Part shown: positions 1 to 8,972 of the stretch, piece after piece
How the letters are laid out: each line of letters begins with the position of its first letter
Numbering within the stretch: position 1 is the stretch's first letter
NCBI GenBank assembly: GCA_964574325.1
Contig: CAZNMY010000004.1
Coordinates: forward strand, 1 to 64,000
Source of the DNA: CAMDPA01 sp964574325
GTDB lineage: Bacteria > Pseudomonadota > Alphaproteobacteria > Rhizobiales > Hyphomicrobiaceae
DNA: 64,000 nt
Direction of reading: 5' to 3'
The notes under the pieces: model-generated
The model's input: only the letters and a program-made list of their open reading frames with translations
What the model was told of the DNA's origin: nothing
Databases searched by the model: none
Made by a program: the position numbers and the translations under genes

Positions 1-1
1 G

Positions 2-565
<564 letters not shown>

Positions 566-600
566 GGTTCGTGCGTCGGTTCAAGATCGGGAATTGGGAT

Positions 601-636
601 GGAGCGGGGCCAAAAGGCTCGGCTCCATTTCTGTTT
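601..636 (+). terminator. Probable terminator downstream of rho
   Basis: An imperfect GC-rich hairpin (GGAGCGGGGCC paired with GGCTCGGCTCC, middle mismatches, A-rich loop) is followed by a T-rich tail (ATTTCTGTTT). It lies 36 bases after the rho stop codon and before the convergent deaminase gene. Stem imperfections make this a moderate call. Confidence 0.45.
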
Positions 637-677
637 CGACGCCTGCCAGCTTAACCAGCCAGCCTAACCAGCCAGTC

Positions 678-1166
678 TCAATAAGCAACCTTGTCCGGCT
701 TGCGCGCCCATTCACCGAAAGCATCCGCACCTTCGCGCAGCGGCAGATGTAGCGTCGGCAGGCGCCGCGCAAGAACGGGCTTCGGGATCTCGTCGTAGAT
801 CGACGCATCGTCGAATCCGATCGCGGCAGCCTCGGCCCGCGTATTAGCGAACACGAGACGATCGAGCCTTGCCCAATAGATTGCGGCAAGGCACATCGGA
901 CACGGCTCGCAGCTCGCATAGATCGTCGCCCCCGCGAGCGAAAAATCACCGATGGCACGGCAGGCCCGCCGGATCGCCACGACTTCGGCATGTGCCGATG
1001 GATCGAGCGACGACGTCACCTCGTTGCATCCCTCGGCGATGACGGCGCCATGCCGCACGATCACCGCACCGAAAGGCCCGCCCTGGCCGCTACGCACCTG
1101 CTCGACCGACAACTCTATCGCGCGCAGGAGATGCCGCCGGTCGATTCCCGCCTGGTCTTCGGTCAC
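678..1166 (-). CDS. Nucleoside deaminase (guanine/cytidine deaminase family)
   Basis: A 162-residue zinc deaminase of the cytidine/deoxycytidylate superfamily. The zinc motif is complete: HAE (ligand His and catalytic Glu) in the middle of the protein and PCPMC carrying both Cys ligands after SCE. The sequence context (PFGAVIV, GCNEV, AHAEVVAIR, CEPCPMCLAAIYWARL) fits the guanine-deaminase/nucleoside-deaminase branch rather than TadA. I use the GTG start at 1166 because a GGGGTGA ribosome site precedes it; upstream codons in this frame overlap ppsR and are GC shadow. It starts 5 bases after the ppsR stop, so the two are probably cotranscribed. The exact substrate is not decidable from sequence. 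Confidence 0.85.
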   Translation of the reverse strand: MTEDQAGIDRRHLLRAIELSVEQVRSGQGGPFGAVIVRHGAVIAEGCNEVTSSLDPSAHAEVVAIRRACRAIGDFSLAGATIYASCEPCPMCLAAIYWARLDRLVFANTRAEAAAIGFDDASIYDEIPKPVLARRLPTLHLPLREGADAFGEWARKPDKVAY

Positions 1167-1171
1167 GTCAC

Positions 1172-2023
1172 TCACCCCTGCTCTGCTTCCGCCGCAGCGC
1201 CTTCCTTCCAGTCGTGGAAGTACTTGATGATGGACGCCGCCGTTTCCTCCACCGACCGCCGCGTCACGTCGATGACCGGCCAGCCGTGTCGAGCCGCGAG
1301 CCGCCGCGTGTAGGCGATCTCGTTCTGGATCTCTTTGAGATCGACGTAGGTGTCGAGGTTGCGATCCGACATCAGCCGCACCCGGTTTCGCCGGATTTCC
1401 GCGATCCGCTCGGCAGCCGCCACCAGACACACGATGAACGCAGAATGCGGCTGCGTCAGCGCTTCGGGCAGCGCGATCGACGGCACCAGCGGCAGGTTGG
1501 TCGTCTTGTAGCCGCGCTGGGCGAGATAAATGCTGGTCGGCGTCTTCGATGTCCGGGAAATGCCGAGCACCAGGATGTCGGCTTCGCTGAGATTGTCCGG
1601 CAGCTTGCCGTCATCATGCATCATCGTGAAGTTGAGCGCGTCGATCCGCCTGAAATACTCCTGATCGAGGACGTGCTGGCCGGCCACGATCGGAGTGGAT
1701 GCGGTGCCGAGGTAGCTCTCGAACAGCTTCATGATCGGCTCGAGAACATAGAGGCAGGGAACACTCATCTCCTTGCATCGCCGCTCGAGTTCCCCCGTCA
1801 GCTCCTTGTTCACGATCGTGTAGAGCACGATGCCCGGCGCCGATTCTATTTCCTGCAGCACGCGCTCGATCTGCTTCCGGTTTCGGATCAGCGGATAGAC
1901 GTGCTCGATGGCTCGCGCATCCGCGTATTGAACGGCCGCCGCCTTCGCAATCGTGGTCAAGGTCTCACCCGTCGAGTCCGACACGAGGTGGAGATGGAAG
2001 TAGCTCGGAAGGGCGTTGGCCAT
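1172..2023 (-). CDS. ppsR: Pyruvate,phosphate dikinase / PEP synthase regulatory protein
   Basis: A 283-residue DUF299 family protein, a bifunctional serine/threonine kinase and pyrophosphorylase that switches PPDK or PEP synthase off and on by ADP-dependent phosphorylation. The family signature VSDSTGETL stands at the N-terminus and the nucleotide-binding loop GISRTSKTPTS in the second half. In Rickettsia and Caulobacter this gene (RP001-type) borders the replication origin together with hemE, which is the arrangement here: the start codon is two bases from a perfect DnaA box. Length and start are normal for the family. Confidence 0.93.
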   Translation of the reverse strand: MANALPSYFHLHLVSDSTGETLTTIAKAAAVQYADARAIEHVYPLIRNRKQIERVLQEIESAPGIVLYTIVNKELTGELERRCKEMSVPCLYVLEPIMKLFESYLGTASTPIVAGQHVLDQEYFRRIDALNFTMMHDDGKLPDNLSEADILVLGISRTSKTPTSIYLAQRGYKTTNLPLVPSIALPEALTQPHSAFIVCLVAAAERIAEIRRNRVRLMSDRNLDTYVDLKEIQNEIAYTRRLAARHGWPVIDVTRRSVEETAASIIKYFHDWKEGAAAEAEQG

Positions 2024-2024
2024 G

Positions 2025-2033
2025 TGTGGATAA
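2025..2033 (-). other. DnaA box, perfect consensus
   Basis: Reads TTATCCACA on the minus strand, the strict consensus. It forms an inverted pair with TTATCC at 2043-2048, so two DnaA sites face away from each other next to the ppsR start codon. Confidence 0.7.
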
Positions 2034-2078
2034 GACCTGCAGTTATCCTAGGGGGTCGACGCGGCGCGCCCACCTCAG

Positions 2079-2112
2079 GGGACAACTCTAGCCTTCTCCA
2101 CAAAGTTGTCCC
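2079..2112. repeat. 9-bp perfect inverted repeat holding a DnaA-like box
   Basis: GGGACAACT at 2079-2087 is matched by AGTTGTCCC at 2104-2112, with 16 bases between. The spacer contains TTCTCCACA (2094-2102), one mismatch from the DnaA consensus. It could be a cruciform or a protein-binding palindrome within the putative origin. Confidence 0.6.
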
Positions 2113-2450
2113 AGCCCGAACCCCGAGGGAGAAATTCGGACCAGGATTCACGGCTCCGGTGCATTGCCGGGGTCCACTGGCCCGCCCCACAGGTTCCCAA
2201 CAGGTTATCCGCGAAGGCAGCTCCGCAACGCTCGGATCAACACGTTGATTCAGCGCCAGCTTATCGACCTAGTAGCGCACTCGCCGTTCCGCCACTAGAT
2301 ATCGCACGACACTTGCCAACCTGAGCATACGCTGTCGACAACCCGGTATGAGACCGCAAGCCCCACAATCCCCTGCCCTAAGAGTCAAAATAAGAATCTC
2401 AGAAGAATCTTCTCTAGATTTAAAGAGAACCAGAGAGCGACGTTGAAAAG

Positions 2451-3515
2451 ATGCCCGGCCGAACCCCGACACGACACCTGGAATGCCGCTTCCTGCAACC
2501 CTTCACCGGGCAATCGACGACCCCACCTCCCGTCTGGCTGATGCGGCAAGCGGGCCGCTACCTGCCCGAGTATCGCGAGCTCCGCGCCAAGGCGGGTGGC
2601 TTCCTGGATCTGTGCTACACACCCGCGATGGCCGCCGAGGTCACCTTGCAGCCCATCCGACGCTTCGGCCTCGACGCTGCAATTCTGTTCTCGGACATCC
2701 TGATCGTCCCGCACGCTCTGGGACAGAAACTCGATTTCAAGGAAGGCGAAGGCCCGGTACTCGAACCGATCCGTGAAGCAGCCGGCCTCGCCAGACTCGA
2801 TCCCGCACGTACTGCGGATCGCTTCTCGAGGGTTTACGAGACAGTGGCACGCGTTCGCGACGGACTGCCCACGGGCACAGCCCTGATCGGCTTCTGCGGC
2901 GCACCTTGGACCGTCGCGACCTACATGGTTGCAGGCCACGGCACATCCGACCAAGCCGATGCCCGGCTCTGGGCCTATCGTGACCCGGAAGGCTTCACCC
3001 GTCTGATCGACATGCTCACCGCAACCTCGATCGAGTATCTCTCCGGCCAGATCCTCGCCGGCGCCGATGTCGTGCAGATTTTCGACACCTGGGCTGGCGC
3101 CTTGCCGACCGACCAGCTCGAGCGCTGGGTGATCGAGCCCACGCGCCGCATCGTCACGGCATTGCGCACGCGGCACCCGGACGTGCCGGTGATCGGGTTC
3201 CCCCGCGGTATCGGCGTCCACGTGCCCCACTACGTCGAGGAAACCGGCGTCGACGGCATCGGCTGTGATACGACGATGCCGATGTCGGAGCTGAAGGAAC
3301 GCATTGCCGAATTGGGTGTCGTGATGCAGGGCAATCTCGATCCGCTGCTGCTCGTTGCGGGCGGAGCGCAGATGGAAACGCGGGTTCGCGAGATACTCGC
3401 CGATGCTGCGGGCGCGCCGTTCATTTTCAATCTCGGCCACGGCATCGTGCCGCAGACGCCGCCTGCCCACGTCGCACGTCTGGTCGAGCTGATCCGGGAA
3501 GGCGCCGCCGGATGA
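2451..3515 (+). CDS. hemE: Uroporphyrinogen decarboxylase
   Basis: A 354-residue HemE, which decarboxylates the four acetate side chains of uroporphyrinogen III to give coproporphyrinogen III in heme synthesis. The diagnostic signature PPVWLMRQAGRYLPEYR is at residues 26-42, followed by the conserved FSDILIVPHALG and the second signature region GFCGAPWT; the C-terminal FNLGHGI is present. The first ATG is used; about 15 residues precede the conserved core, normal for the family. No strong ribosome site is visible. The stop overlaps the hemJ start (ATGA), so the two are translationally coupled. Confidence 0.96.
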   Translation: MPGRTPTRHLECRFLQPFTGQSTTPPPVWLMRQAGRYLPEYRELRAKAGGFLDLCYTPAMAAEVTLQPIRRFGLDAAILFSDILIVPHALGQKLDFKEGEGPVLEPIREAAGLARLDPARTADRFSRVYETVARVRDGLPTGTALIGFCGAPWTVATYMVAGHGTSDQADARLWAYRDPEGFTRLIDMLTATSIEYLSGQILAGADVVQIFDTWAGALPTDQLERWVIEPTRRIVTALRTRHPDVPVIGFPRGIGVHVPHYVEETGVDGIGCDTTMPMSELKERIAELGVVMQGNLDPLLLVAGGAQMETRVREILADAAGAPFIFNLGHGIVPQTPPAHVARLVELIREGAAG

Positions 3516-3940
3516 GCTGGCTGCTCTGGCTGAAGGCCCTGCACGTCGTGGCCGTCATTTCGTGGATGGCGGGGCTTCTCTACCTGCCGCGACTCATGGT
3601 CTACCACGTCGGTGCCGAGAAGGGCTCGGTGCAGTCCGAGACCTTCAAGGTCATGGAACGGCGGCTTCTGCGGGCGATCATGAACCCGGCAATGGTCGTG
3701 GTCTGGATCACCGGTCCGTTGCTCGCCTGGCAGATGGGGTTTTTGAACGACCACTGGATGTGGGCGAAATTCGCGCTCGTCGCCGCAATGACCGACTTCC
3801 ACCACAGGCTGGCCCGCTGGATGAAGGCCTTCGCCGCCGACGAGAACCAGAAAGACGCGAAATTCTTCAGGATTATGAACGAGGTGCCGACACTGCTGAT
3901 GCTCGGAATTGTCGCCCTGGTGATCGTCAAGCCGTTCTGA
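3512..3940 (+). CDS. hemJ: Protoporphyrinogen IX oxidase HemJ
   Basis: A 142-residue membrane protein of the HemJ (UPF0093) family, the heme b-containing protoporphyrinogen IX oxidase used by most alphaproteobacteria instead of HemG/HemY. Four transmembrane helices are visible. The conserved His in WLKALHVVAVISWMAGLLYLPR sits near residue 11, with the conserved WMWAK further on. It overlaps hemE by four bases (ATGA), giving a two-gene heme operon next to the putative origin. In many relatives hemJ is followed by rho; here rho lies on the other side of the origin. Confidence 0.95.
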   Translation: MSWLLWLKALHVVAVISWMAGLLYLPRLMVYHVGAEKGSVQSETFKVMERRLLRAIMNPAMVVVWITGPLLAWQMGFLNDHWMWAKFALVAAMTDFHHRLARWMKAFAADENQKDAKFFRIMNEVPTLLMLGIVALVIVKPF

Positions 3941-4070
3941 ACGCCTGCAATGAACCCGCCGAAAGTAGAATAATTCCAATGTGTTGCTCTGACATTTCGC
4001 TTTGGGGAACCTCTGCACTATATGTTGTTTACCTGACCCGTTTCCCCGACGTCACTTGGAAGACATCGCC

Positions 4071-4466
4071 ATGGCTGCTTCGACCCCGGCCCGTCCCCGC
4101 CCCAAGGTTCTGTCCCTGACCGACGCTGCCGCGAACCGCGTACGCGAGGTCATGGCCGGCAAGCCCGACGCCCTGGCGCTCAAGATCGGCATCAAGAAGG
4201 GCGGCTGCGCCGGCATGGAATACACGATCTCCTGGGCCGACAGCATCGGTAAATTCGACGAGGTGATCGAAGACAAGGGCGTCAAGGTCGTCATCGAGCC
4301 GGCCGCGGTGCTCTACCTGATCGGCACGGAAATGGACTGGAAGGTCGACAAGTTCGCCTCGCAGTTCGTGTTCAACAATCCCAATCAGAAGAGCGCCTGC
4401 GGTTGCGGCGAGAGCGTCGATCTCGTGCCCGCCGGCAAGAGCGAACCGGATCACGCGACGCATTGA
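4071..4466 (+). CDS. sufA: A-type iron-sulfur carrier protein SufA
   Basis: A 131-residue HesB/IscA/SufA family scaffold or carrier that receives Fe-S clusters and hands them to apoproteins. The three cluster-binding cysteines are present: one in KKGGCAGMEY and two in SACGCGES near the C-terminus. The segment FVFNNPNQKSACGCGES is typical of rhizobial SufA. I start at 4071 (MAASTPARP) because GGAAGA precedes it at proper distance and the family homology begins soon after; upstream codons in frame are not conserved-looking. It is monocistronic here, away from any suf operon in the window. Confidence 0.9.
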   Translation: MAASTPARPRPKVLSLTDAAANRVREVMAGKPDALALKIGIKKGGCAGMEYTISWADSIGKFDEVIEDKGVKVVIEPAAVLYLIGTEMDWKVDKFASQFVFNNPNQKSACGCGESVDLVPAGKSEPDHATH

Positions 4467-4578
4467 GCCTGCCGATCTGGTCTTGGCACTCAGGTCTCGG
4501 CACTCCGGGCTGGCCAACCCGAGGTGAGTTGTCCGAGTTGGGCGGGAACGTGATGTTACCGCAACGGGAGGCACGCGC

Positions 4579-5130
4579 ATGAACCAGAGCTGGGCCGCTT
4601 CCATCCTCGATTTCTGGTTCGCCGAGCTGAGCCCAAAGGCCTGGTTCACCAAGGATGAGGCGCTCGACGCGCACATCCACGCGCGATTTCTCGGCGTTTA
4701 CAACCATCTGTCGACCGACGCACCGCTCGACACCCTTCTGGCTCCAGCTGAGACCACTCTTGCAGCCCTGATCGCGCTCGACCAGTTCCCACGCAATATG
4801 TTCCGCGGCTCAGCCCGCATGTTCGAAAGCGATGCCAAGGCGCTGGATCTCGCGCGCCGGGCCCGGGACGCCGGCACCGATCAGCAGGTCGAAGCGGCGC
4901 GCCGGCTGTTTTTCTACCTCCCCTTCGAGCACAGCGAAGCGCTCACCGACCAGGAAATTTCGGTCGCTCTGTTCGAGCAACTCGGTGATCCGCTCTACCT
5001 TCGCTACGCGCAGGATCACCGTGACATCATCGCCCGCTTCGGCCGCTTCCCACACCGCAACGCGCTTTTGAACCGTTCCTCGACGTCGGAGGAGCAGGCT
5101 TTCCTGGCTCAGCCGGGCTCGAGCTTCTGA
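4579..5130 (+). CDS. DUF924 family protein
   Basis: A 183-residue soluble protein of the DUF924 (TPR-like, alpha-helical) family, recognisable from ILDFWF near the start, WFTKDEALDAHIHARF, and the central LALDQFPRNMFRG-type segment (here ALIALDQFPRNMFRGSARMF), then FFYLPFEHSE. Function in this family is not established. A clear ribosome site (GGGAGGCACGCGC) precedes the ATG. It stands alone between sufA and a TctC-type receptor on the same strand. Confidence 0.88.
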   Translation: MNQSWAASILDFWFAELSPKAWFTKDEALDAHIHARFLGVYNHLSTDAPLDTLLAPAETTLAALIALDQFPRNMFRGSARMFESDAKALDLARRARDAGTDQQVEAARRLFFYLPFEHSEALTDQEISVALFEQLGDPLYLRYAQDHRDIIARFGRFPHRNALLNRSSTSEEQAFLAQPGSSF

Positions 5131-5236
5131 ACTCTCTTTGGCGTCGTCCGCATTCGAGCGGACTTGCCTGCGACACGGTTATCGTCGAACATTCGCTCAC
5201 AACCGCCGCAGCGCGGAATATGTGAGGGAGAAGCCG

Positions 5237-6217
5237 ATGCTGTTTCGATCCGTGTCACTGGCCGCCGCACTCCTTTCTGCAACGTCGTTCCTGGCACATG
5301 ACGCTTTTGCACAATCCGGCAAGTTTCCCGAACGCCAGATTCGCGTCGTCGTACCGTTCGCCCCCGGCGGCGGTGTCGATGCGACCGCTCGGATCATCGC
5401 GCAGCACATCCAGGACAAGCAGGGCGCTCAGATCATCGTCGAGAATCGCGCAGGATCGAACGGCACGATCGCCGGCACAGCGGTCCAGCAGGCGACGCCG
5501 GACGGCTATACGCTGCTCTATTCGGGTGCCCCGCACGTGATGGCGCGCCTCGTGATGAGCAAGGTGCCCTACGATCCGCAAACCGACTTCACACCCGTGG
5601 CCCGCACGGGTGAGGCGCCGCTCGTCGTCGTCGTGTCGCCCAAGGTGACCCAGAAGACCCTCAAGGAAATCGTCGACGAGGTGAAGAAGGCGCCGGACAA
5701 GTGGACGTTCGCGGTGCCGACGCTGGGCTCGCCCGGGCATCTGGCGACGCTCCTGTTCGGCAAGCTCGCCGGCATTAAGCTCACCATATTGCCGTTTCGT
5801 GGCACGGCGCCGGCTTTGAACGACGTTGCAGGCGGTCACATTCCCGTGCTGATCGACGCCGGTATCGTCCTCTTGCCGGCAGCGGCTGGTGGAACCGTAC
5901 GCGCCGTCGCCATCACGACGGCCAAGCGTTCCAGCCTCGCCCCGAGTGTACCGACGGCTGAGGAAAGCGGCATGCCCGGCCTGCTGGCAGCCTCGTGGTA
6001 CGGCATGTGGGGACCGAAAGGCATGCCCACGGATGTGACGGCGAAGCTCAATCAGATGATCAACGCGGCCATCGCCGATAGCGTCAAGGAAGGCCGCTTC
6101 TCCAAGCTCGGCGTCGATGGCGTTCAGGAGACGCCGGCGCAGTTCGCAGCCTACATCGCCAAGGACGTGAGCCAGAACGCCGACCTGCTGAAAGCCGCCA
6201 ACTTCCAACCGCAATGA
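5237..6217 (+). CDS. Tripartite tricarboxylate transporter substrate-binding protein (TctC/Bug family)
   Basis: A 326-residue periplasmic binding protein of the Bug/TctC family. A Sec signal peptide ends near FAQS at about residue 25; the mature protein starts with the family hallmark PERQIRVVVPFAPGGGVD, followed by ENRAGSNGTIA and the GSPGH motif of the ligand pocket. These proteins bind small carboxylates or other metabolites. I chose ATG 5237 because TGAGGGAG precedes it and the signal peptide begins there. No TctA/TctB membrane genes are adjacent, as is common for orphan Bug proteins. It ends at a strong hairpin terminator. Confidence 0.93.
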   Translation: MLFRSVSLAAALLSATSFLAHDAFAQSGKFPERQIRVVVPFAPGGGVDATARIIAQHIQDKQGAQIIVENRAGSNGTIAGTAVQQATPDGYTLLYSGAPHVMARLVMSKVPYDPQTDFTPVARTGEAPLVVVVSPKVTQKTLKEIVDEVKKAPDKWTFAVPTLGSPGHLATLLFGKLAGIKLTILPFRGTAPALNDVAGGHIPVLIDAGIVLLPAAAGGTVRAVAITTAKRSSLAPSVPTAEESGMPGLLAASWYGMWGPKGMPTDVTAKLNQMINAAIADSVKEGRFSKLGVDGVQETPAQFAAYIAKDVSQNADLLKAANFQPQ

Positions 6218-6244
6218 TCGCTTCGGCTTTATATCCAGCCTATG

Positions 6245-6280
6245 AAAACGGCCCGGTCTCGCAAGACCGGGCCGTACTTC
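6245..6280. terminator. Bidirectional hairpin terminator between tctC-type gene and terC
   Basis: A perfect 12-bp stem (ACGGCCCGGTCT at 6248-6259 with AGACCGGGCCGT at 6264-6275) and a CGCA tetraloop. On the minus strand it is followed by a short T run, on the plus strand by ACTTC. It separates two convergent genes and probably ends both transcripts. Confidence 0.85.
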
Positions 6281-6301
6281 ATCGGGAATGTTGAACTCCC
6301 G

Positions 6302-7051
6302 CTATTTCGATGCGTGCTCTTGGCTGTGGTGACCACCCATCTTGTTCAGGAGGAGGCCGCCCATGATCACGATTGCGGCGCCGGCTGCTTCGAAGATCTT
6401 GGCCAGCGTCTTCATGTCGGTGCCGATCATCATGGACAACTGCTCCATGTACACCTTCAGCGCCGGCTCGGTGGCGATCAGCTCGCCTGCAACCCAGCCC
6501 AGCAGCGCCGCACCGGCCCAGACCAGGATAGGAAAGCGGGTGAGCAGCGACAGGATCAGCGTCGCGCCGAACACGACGAGCGGGATGGAGATGATGAGCC
6601 CGAGAATGATCAGCCACATCTGGCCGCCGGCGGCAGCGGCGATGGCCAGCACGTTGTCGAGGCTCATCACCACGTCGGCGATGGCGACGATCTTGACCGC
6701 TTCCATCAGGCTGTTGCCCGCCTTGACGCTGTCCTCGTCGGCTTCTTCACCTTTGACGAGTTTGATCGCGATCCAGAATAGCGCGAGACCGCCGATCAGT
6801 TTCAGCCACGGCACATCGAGCACGTAGGCGATCAGCACCGTGAAGATGATGCGCAGCACGACGGCCGCGCCCGCGCCGAGCAGAATGCCCATGTTGCGCT
6901 GCGCAGGCGGCAGGTTGCGGCAAGCCAGTGCGATCACGACCGCGTTGTCGCCCGACAAGACGATGTTGATGCCGATGATCTTGAAGATCGCCAGAGCCGT
7001 CGCGGCATCTGTTCCCAGCATCTGGGTGATCCAGGTAGTGAATTGTTCCAT
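6302..7051 (-). CDS. TerC family (YjbE-type) integral membrane protein
   Basis: A 249-residue TerC family protein with about seven transmembrane helices. The hallmark acidic motifs are both present: NIVLSGDNAVVIALA near the N-terminus and IADVVMSLDNVLAIAAAAGG in the middle, the residues thought to line a metal path. Characterised members export Mn2+ or Ca2+, or help load manganese exoenzymes; in the YjbE subgroup manganese export is the usual assumption. I chose the ATG at 7051, preceded by GGGGGAGACGA, over an upstream in-frame start. Function here is inferred from family only. Confidence 0.88.
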   Translation of the reverse strand: MEQFTTWITQMLGTDAATALAIFKIIGINIVLSGDNAVVIALACRNLPPAQRNMGILLGAGAAVVLRIIFTVLIAYVLDVPWLKLIGGLALFWIAIKLVKGEEADEDSVKAGNSLMEAVKIVAIADVVMSLDNVLAIAAAAGGQMWLIILGLIISIPLVVFGATLILSLLTRFPILVWAGAALLGWVAGELIATEPALKVYMEQLSMMIGTDMKTLAKIFEAAGAAIVIMGGLLLNKMGGHHSQEHASK

Positions 7052-7153
7052 TCGTCTCCCCCTTGCTCCCCCGGTTGTCATCAGCGCGGGAGCTGTGTGC
7101 AGTCAACGCCATCCGAAGATCTACGAACCTTCCATCCTCGATAGGCGGTCGAA

Positions 7154-7183
7154 TTGGCGAATAGTTAGATCACGTTCTACAAT
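7154..7183 (+). promoter_or_regulatory. Possible sigma-70 promoter for fmt
   Basis: TTGGCG (7154-7159) and TACAAT (7178-7183) with an 18-base spacer, in the divergent gap between terC and fmt, about 145 bases upstream of the fmt start. Motif match is moderate. Confidence 0.4.
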
Positions 7184-7328
7184 CTCGTAATGCCAAACAG
7201 GACCTCGGCGAAAGCCCCTGAATACATACTTATGACGTTTGGCCGATGCTGCCGCGCGCGGACGATCGAGTGCCGTGATTGCGGCCGGCGCACTTGACGG
7301 CGAAATCAGGAGCACGGACAAGAACCGC

Positions 7329-8270
7329 ATGTCGCTCCGCATCGTCTTCATGGGCACGCCCGACTTCTCGGTTCCCACGCTCGCCGCTCTCATCGCTGCG
7401 GGGCATCGGGTCGTGGCTGCATATTCGCAGCCGCCGCGCCCCGCCGGCCGAGGCATGGAGCCTCGCAAGTCGCCGGTTCACCTGCATGCCGAGGCAGCCG
7501 GCATTCCCGTGCACACGCCGAAGTCGCTGCGCACGCCGGAATCCGCCGAGACCTTCGCGGCACACGCAGCGGATGCGGCGATCGTCGTCGCCTATGGCCT
7601 GATCCTGCCAAAAGCCATCCTCGAAGCGCCCCGCCATGGCTGCCTCAACCTGCATGCGTCCGCTCTACCCCGCTGGCGCGGTGCAGCACCGATCCAGCGC
7701 GCCATCATGGCCGGCGACTCTGAAACGGCGGTCATGGTGATGCGGATGGAGGAAGGTCTCGACACCGGCCCCGTCTGTCTCGGCGAGACGCTGCCGATCC
7801 CGCTCGAAACGACTGCGGGCGAACTCCACGACCGGCTTTCGGAGACAGGCGCTCGTTTGATGGCCGAAGCATTGCGCCGGCTCGAGATCGACGAGTTGAC
7901 CTGCCAGCCGCAATCGGATGTCGGCGTCACCTATGCCCGCAAGATCGAGAAGGACGAGGCGCACATCGATTTCGGCCGCCCCGCACGCGCCGTCCACGAT
8001 ACCATCCGGGGGCTGTCTCCTTTCCCCGGCGCCTGGTTCGAAATTGGTGCATCGGGCAAGAGCGAACGCATCAAAGTCCTGCGCTGCGAACCGGTCGAGG
8101 CGGCAGTGGCGGGCCGCACACCCGGTGAGATCATCGACGATCGACTGACCGTCGCATGTACCGAGGGCGGCATTCGTCTCCTCGAACTGCAGCGTGCTGG
8201 CAAGCGCCCGATGAGCGCCTCCGAATTGCTGCGCGGCTTTCCAATGCCTCCCGGTTCGATCTTACGCTGA
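7329..8270 (+). CDS. fmt: Methionyl-tRNA formyltransferase
   Basis: A 313-residue Fmt, which transfers a formyl group from 10-formyltetrahydrofolate to initiator Met-tRNA. The N-terminus RIVFMGTPDFSVPTLAAL, the catalytic-domain segment NLHASALPRWRGAAPIQRAI and GLDTGPV are diagnostic; the C-terminal OB-fold domain (LSPFPGAWF) follows. Length is normal. I begin at MSLRIVF (7329), although an in-frame extension of about 30 residues exists; the nearest AGGAG lies some 17 bases upstream, which is distant. In many relatives fmt sits with def and truA; neither is adjacent here. Confidence 0.95.
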   Translation: MSLRIVFMGTPDFSVPTLAALIAAGHRVVAAYSQPPRPAGRGMEPRKSPVHLHAEAAGIPVHTPKSLRTPESAETFAAHAADAAIVVAYGLILPKAILEAPRHGCLNLHASALPRWRGAAPIQRAIMAGDSETAVMVMRMEEGLDTGPVCLGETLPIPLETTAGELHDRLSETGARLMAEALRRLEIDELTCQPQSDVGVTYARKIEKDEAHIDFGRPARAVHDTIRGLSPFPGAWFEIGASGKSERIKVLRCEPVEAAVAGRTPGEIIDDRLTVACTEGGIRLLELQRAGKRPMSASELLRGFPMPPGSILR

Positions 8271-8526
8271 GAGTTACGACCCGACATTGCAGGTCGCTTT
8301 GCCCCGACTTATCCCCTCGAAGTCGTCATGGTCCGCGAAGGCGGGCCATCCACGCCACCTCACCCGAATGGTAAGGTCATGCTCGGGCACCAATTCCATT
8401 CCGGAACCGATATTAATCTTTAAGTCAGGATGAATTGGGGACATTCCGTCTCACGATCTACGCTGGCGCTCAACCGGACGAAGTTCGTTCGTCCGCCCAG
8501 GCAACCGCGTAGTCACGAGGTTTGAG

Positions 8527-8916
8527 ATGCTCCGCCGCACGCTTTTCGCAGCCACCCTCTTCGTATCAGCAGCAGCCGTCACCCCGGTTTTCGCGCAATC
8601 CCAGACCATCCGCATCGAGCCGCGCCCCTACTACGGCGCCGTGGTCACGCTGGAGCAAGGCGTCCGGGTCTGGCGGCCGCTTCCGCCCACCAGCCACATG
8701 ATCATCAACCCGACCAACGCACCGGTGAGCGTGAACGTCACCGACGTGCGCGAGACGGTCAATCACACCGGCCCGGCCTATGCTGCCCCTTCTCGAAACG
8801 AGGCCAACGCCTATGCCAATCCGGGCTACGGCGCAGCGGGCTACTACGCTGGCCGGCGCGCCGCACCGCGGCATCATGCGCGCCCGAGCTACGGCGCTCG
8901 CCCCGGTCGTCACTGA
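8527..8916 (+). CDS. Small secreted protein, conserved hypothetical
   Basis: A 129-residue protein with a clear Sec signal peptide (MLRRTLFAATLF..., cleavage expected after VFA at about residue 23). The mature part has a short beta-type segment (VRVWRPLPPTSHMIINPTNA) and then a low-complexity C-terminus rich in Ala, Tyr, Gly, Arg and His. I do not recognise a family with known function. CGAGG before the ATG can serve as ribosome site. It is alone between fmt and the rpmH promoter. The basic, Tyr/His-rich tail suggests surface or polymer contact, but that is a guess. Confidence 0.7.
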   Translation: MLRRTLFAATLFVSAAAVTPVFAQSQTIRIEPRPYYGAVVTLEQGVRVWRPLPPTSHMIINPTNAPVSVNVTDVRETVNHTGPAYAAPSRNEANAYANPGYGAAGYYAGRRAAPRHHARPSYGARPGRH

Positions 8917-8972
8917 ACGCGCGCCCGCTCGGGCGGTAGACTTCTGCGGGATGTTCGGGTCGACGTAGTTGT

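Larger units (their letters stand above)
2024..2450. other. Candidate chromosomal replication origin (oriC)
   Basis: A 427-bp gene-free stretch between divergent ppsR and hemE, the known origin neighbourhood in Caulobacter and Rickettsia. It holds one perfect DnaA box (TGTGGATAA, 2025-2033), a one-mismatch box (TTCTCCACA, 2094-2102) and weaker boxes at 2043 (TTATCCTAG), 2205 (TTATCCGCG) and 2261 (TTATCGACC). It also carries inverted repeats at 2079-2112 and 2236-2249, and an AT-rich stretch at about 2384-2428 just before hemE that could serve as the unwinding element. No open reading frame in it looks coding. Function is inferred from context and motifs. Confidence 0.7.

Noticed and set aside
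645..676. 13-base direct repeat (TAACCAGCCAGCC twice) downstream of the deaminase gene
   Set aside because: Only two imperfect units, no context suggesting function.
2385..3470. Long minus-strand ORF opposite hemE
   Set aside because: Arg/His-rich translation typical of antisense shadow in GC-rich DNA; hemE is certain.
4003..4030. EcfG promoter upstream of sufA (GGAAC at 4008)
   Set aside because: The -10 part does not match CGTT at 16 or 17 bases.
7052..7150. yybP-ykoY type manganese riboswitch upstream of terC
   Set aside because: TerC genes often have one, but the leader lacks the conserved GGGGAGUA and loop pattern; only purine-rich ribosome-site-like stretches are present.
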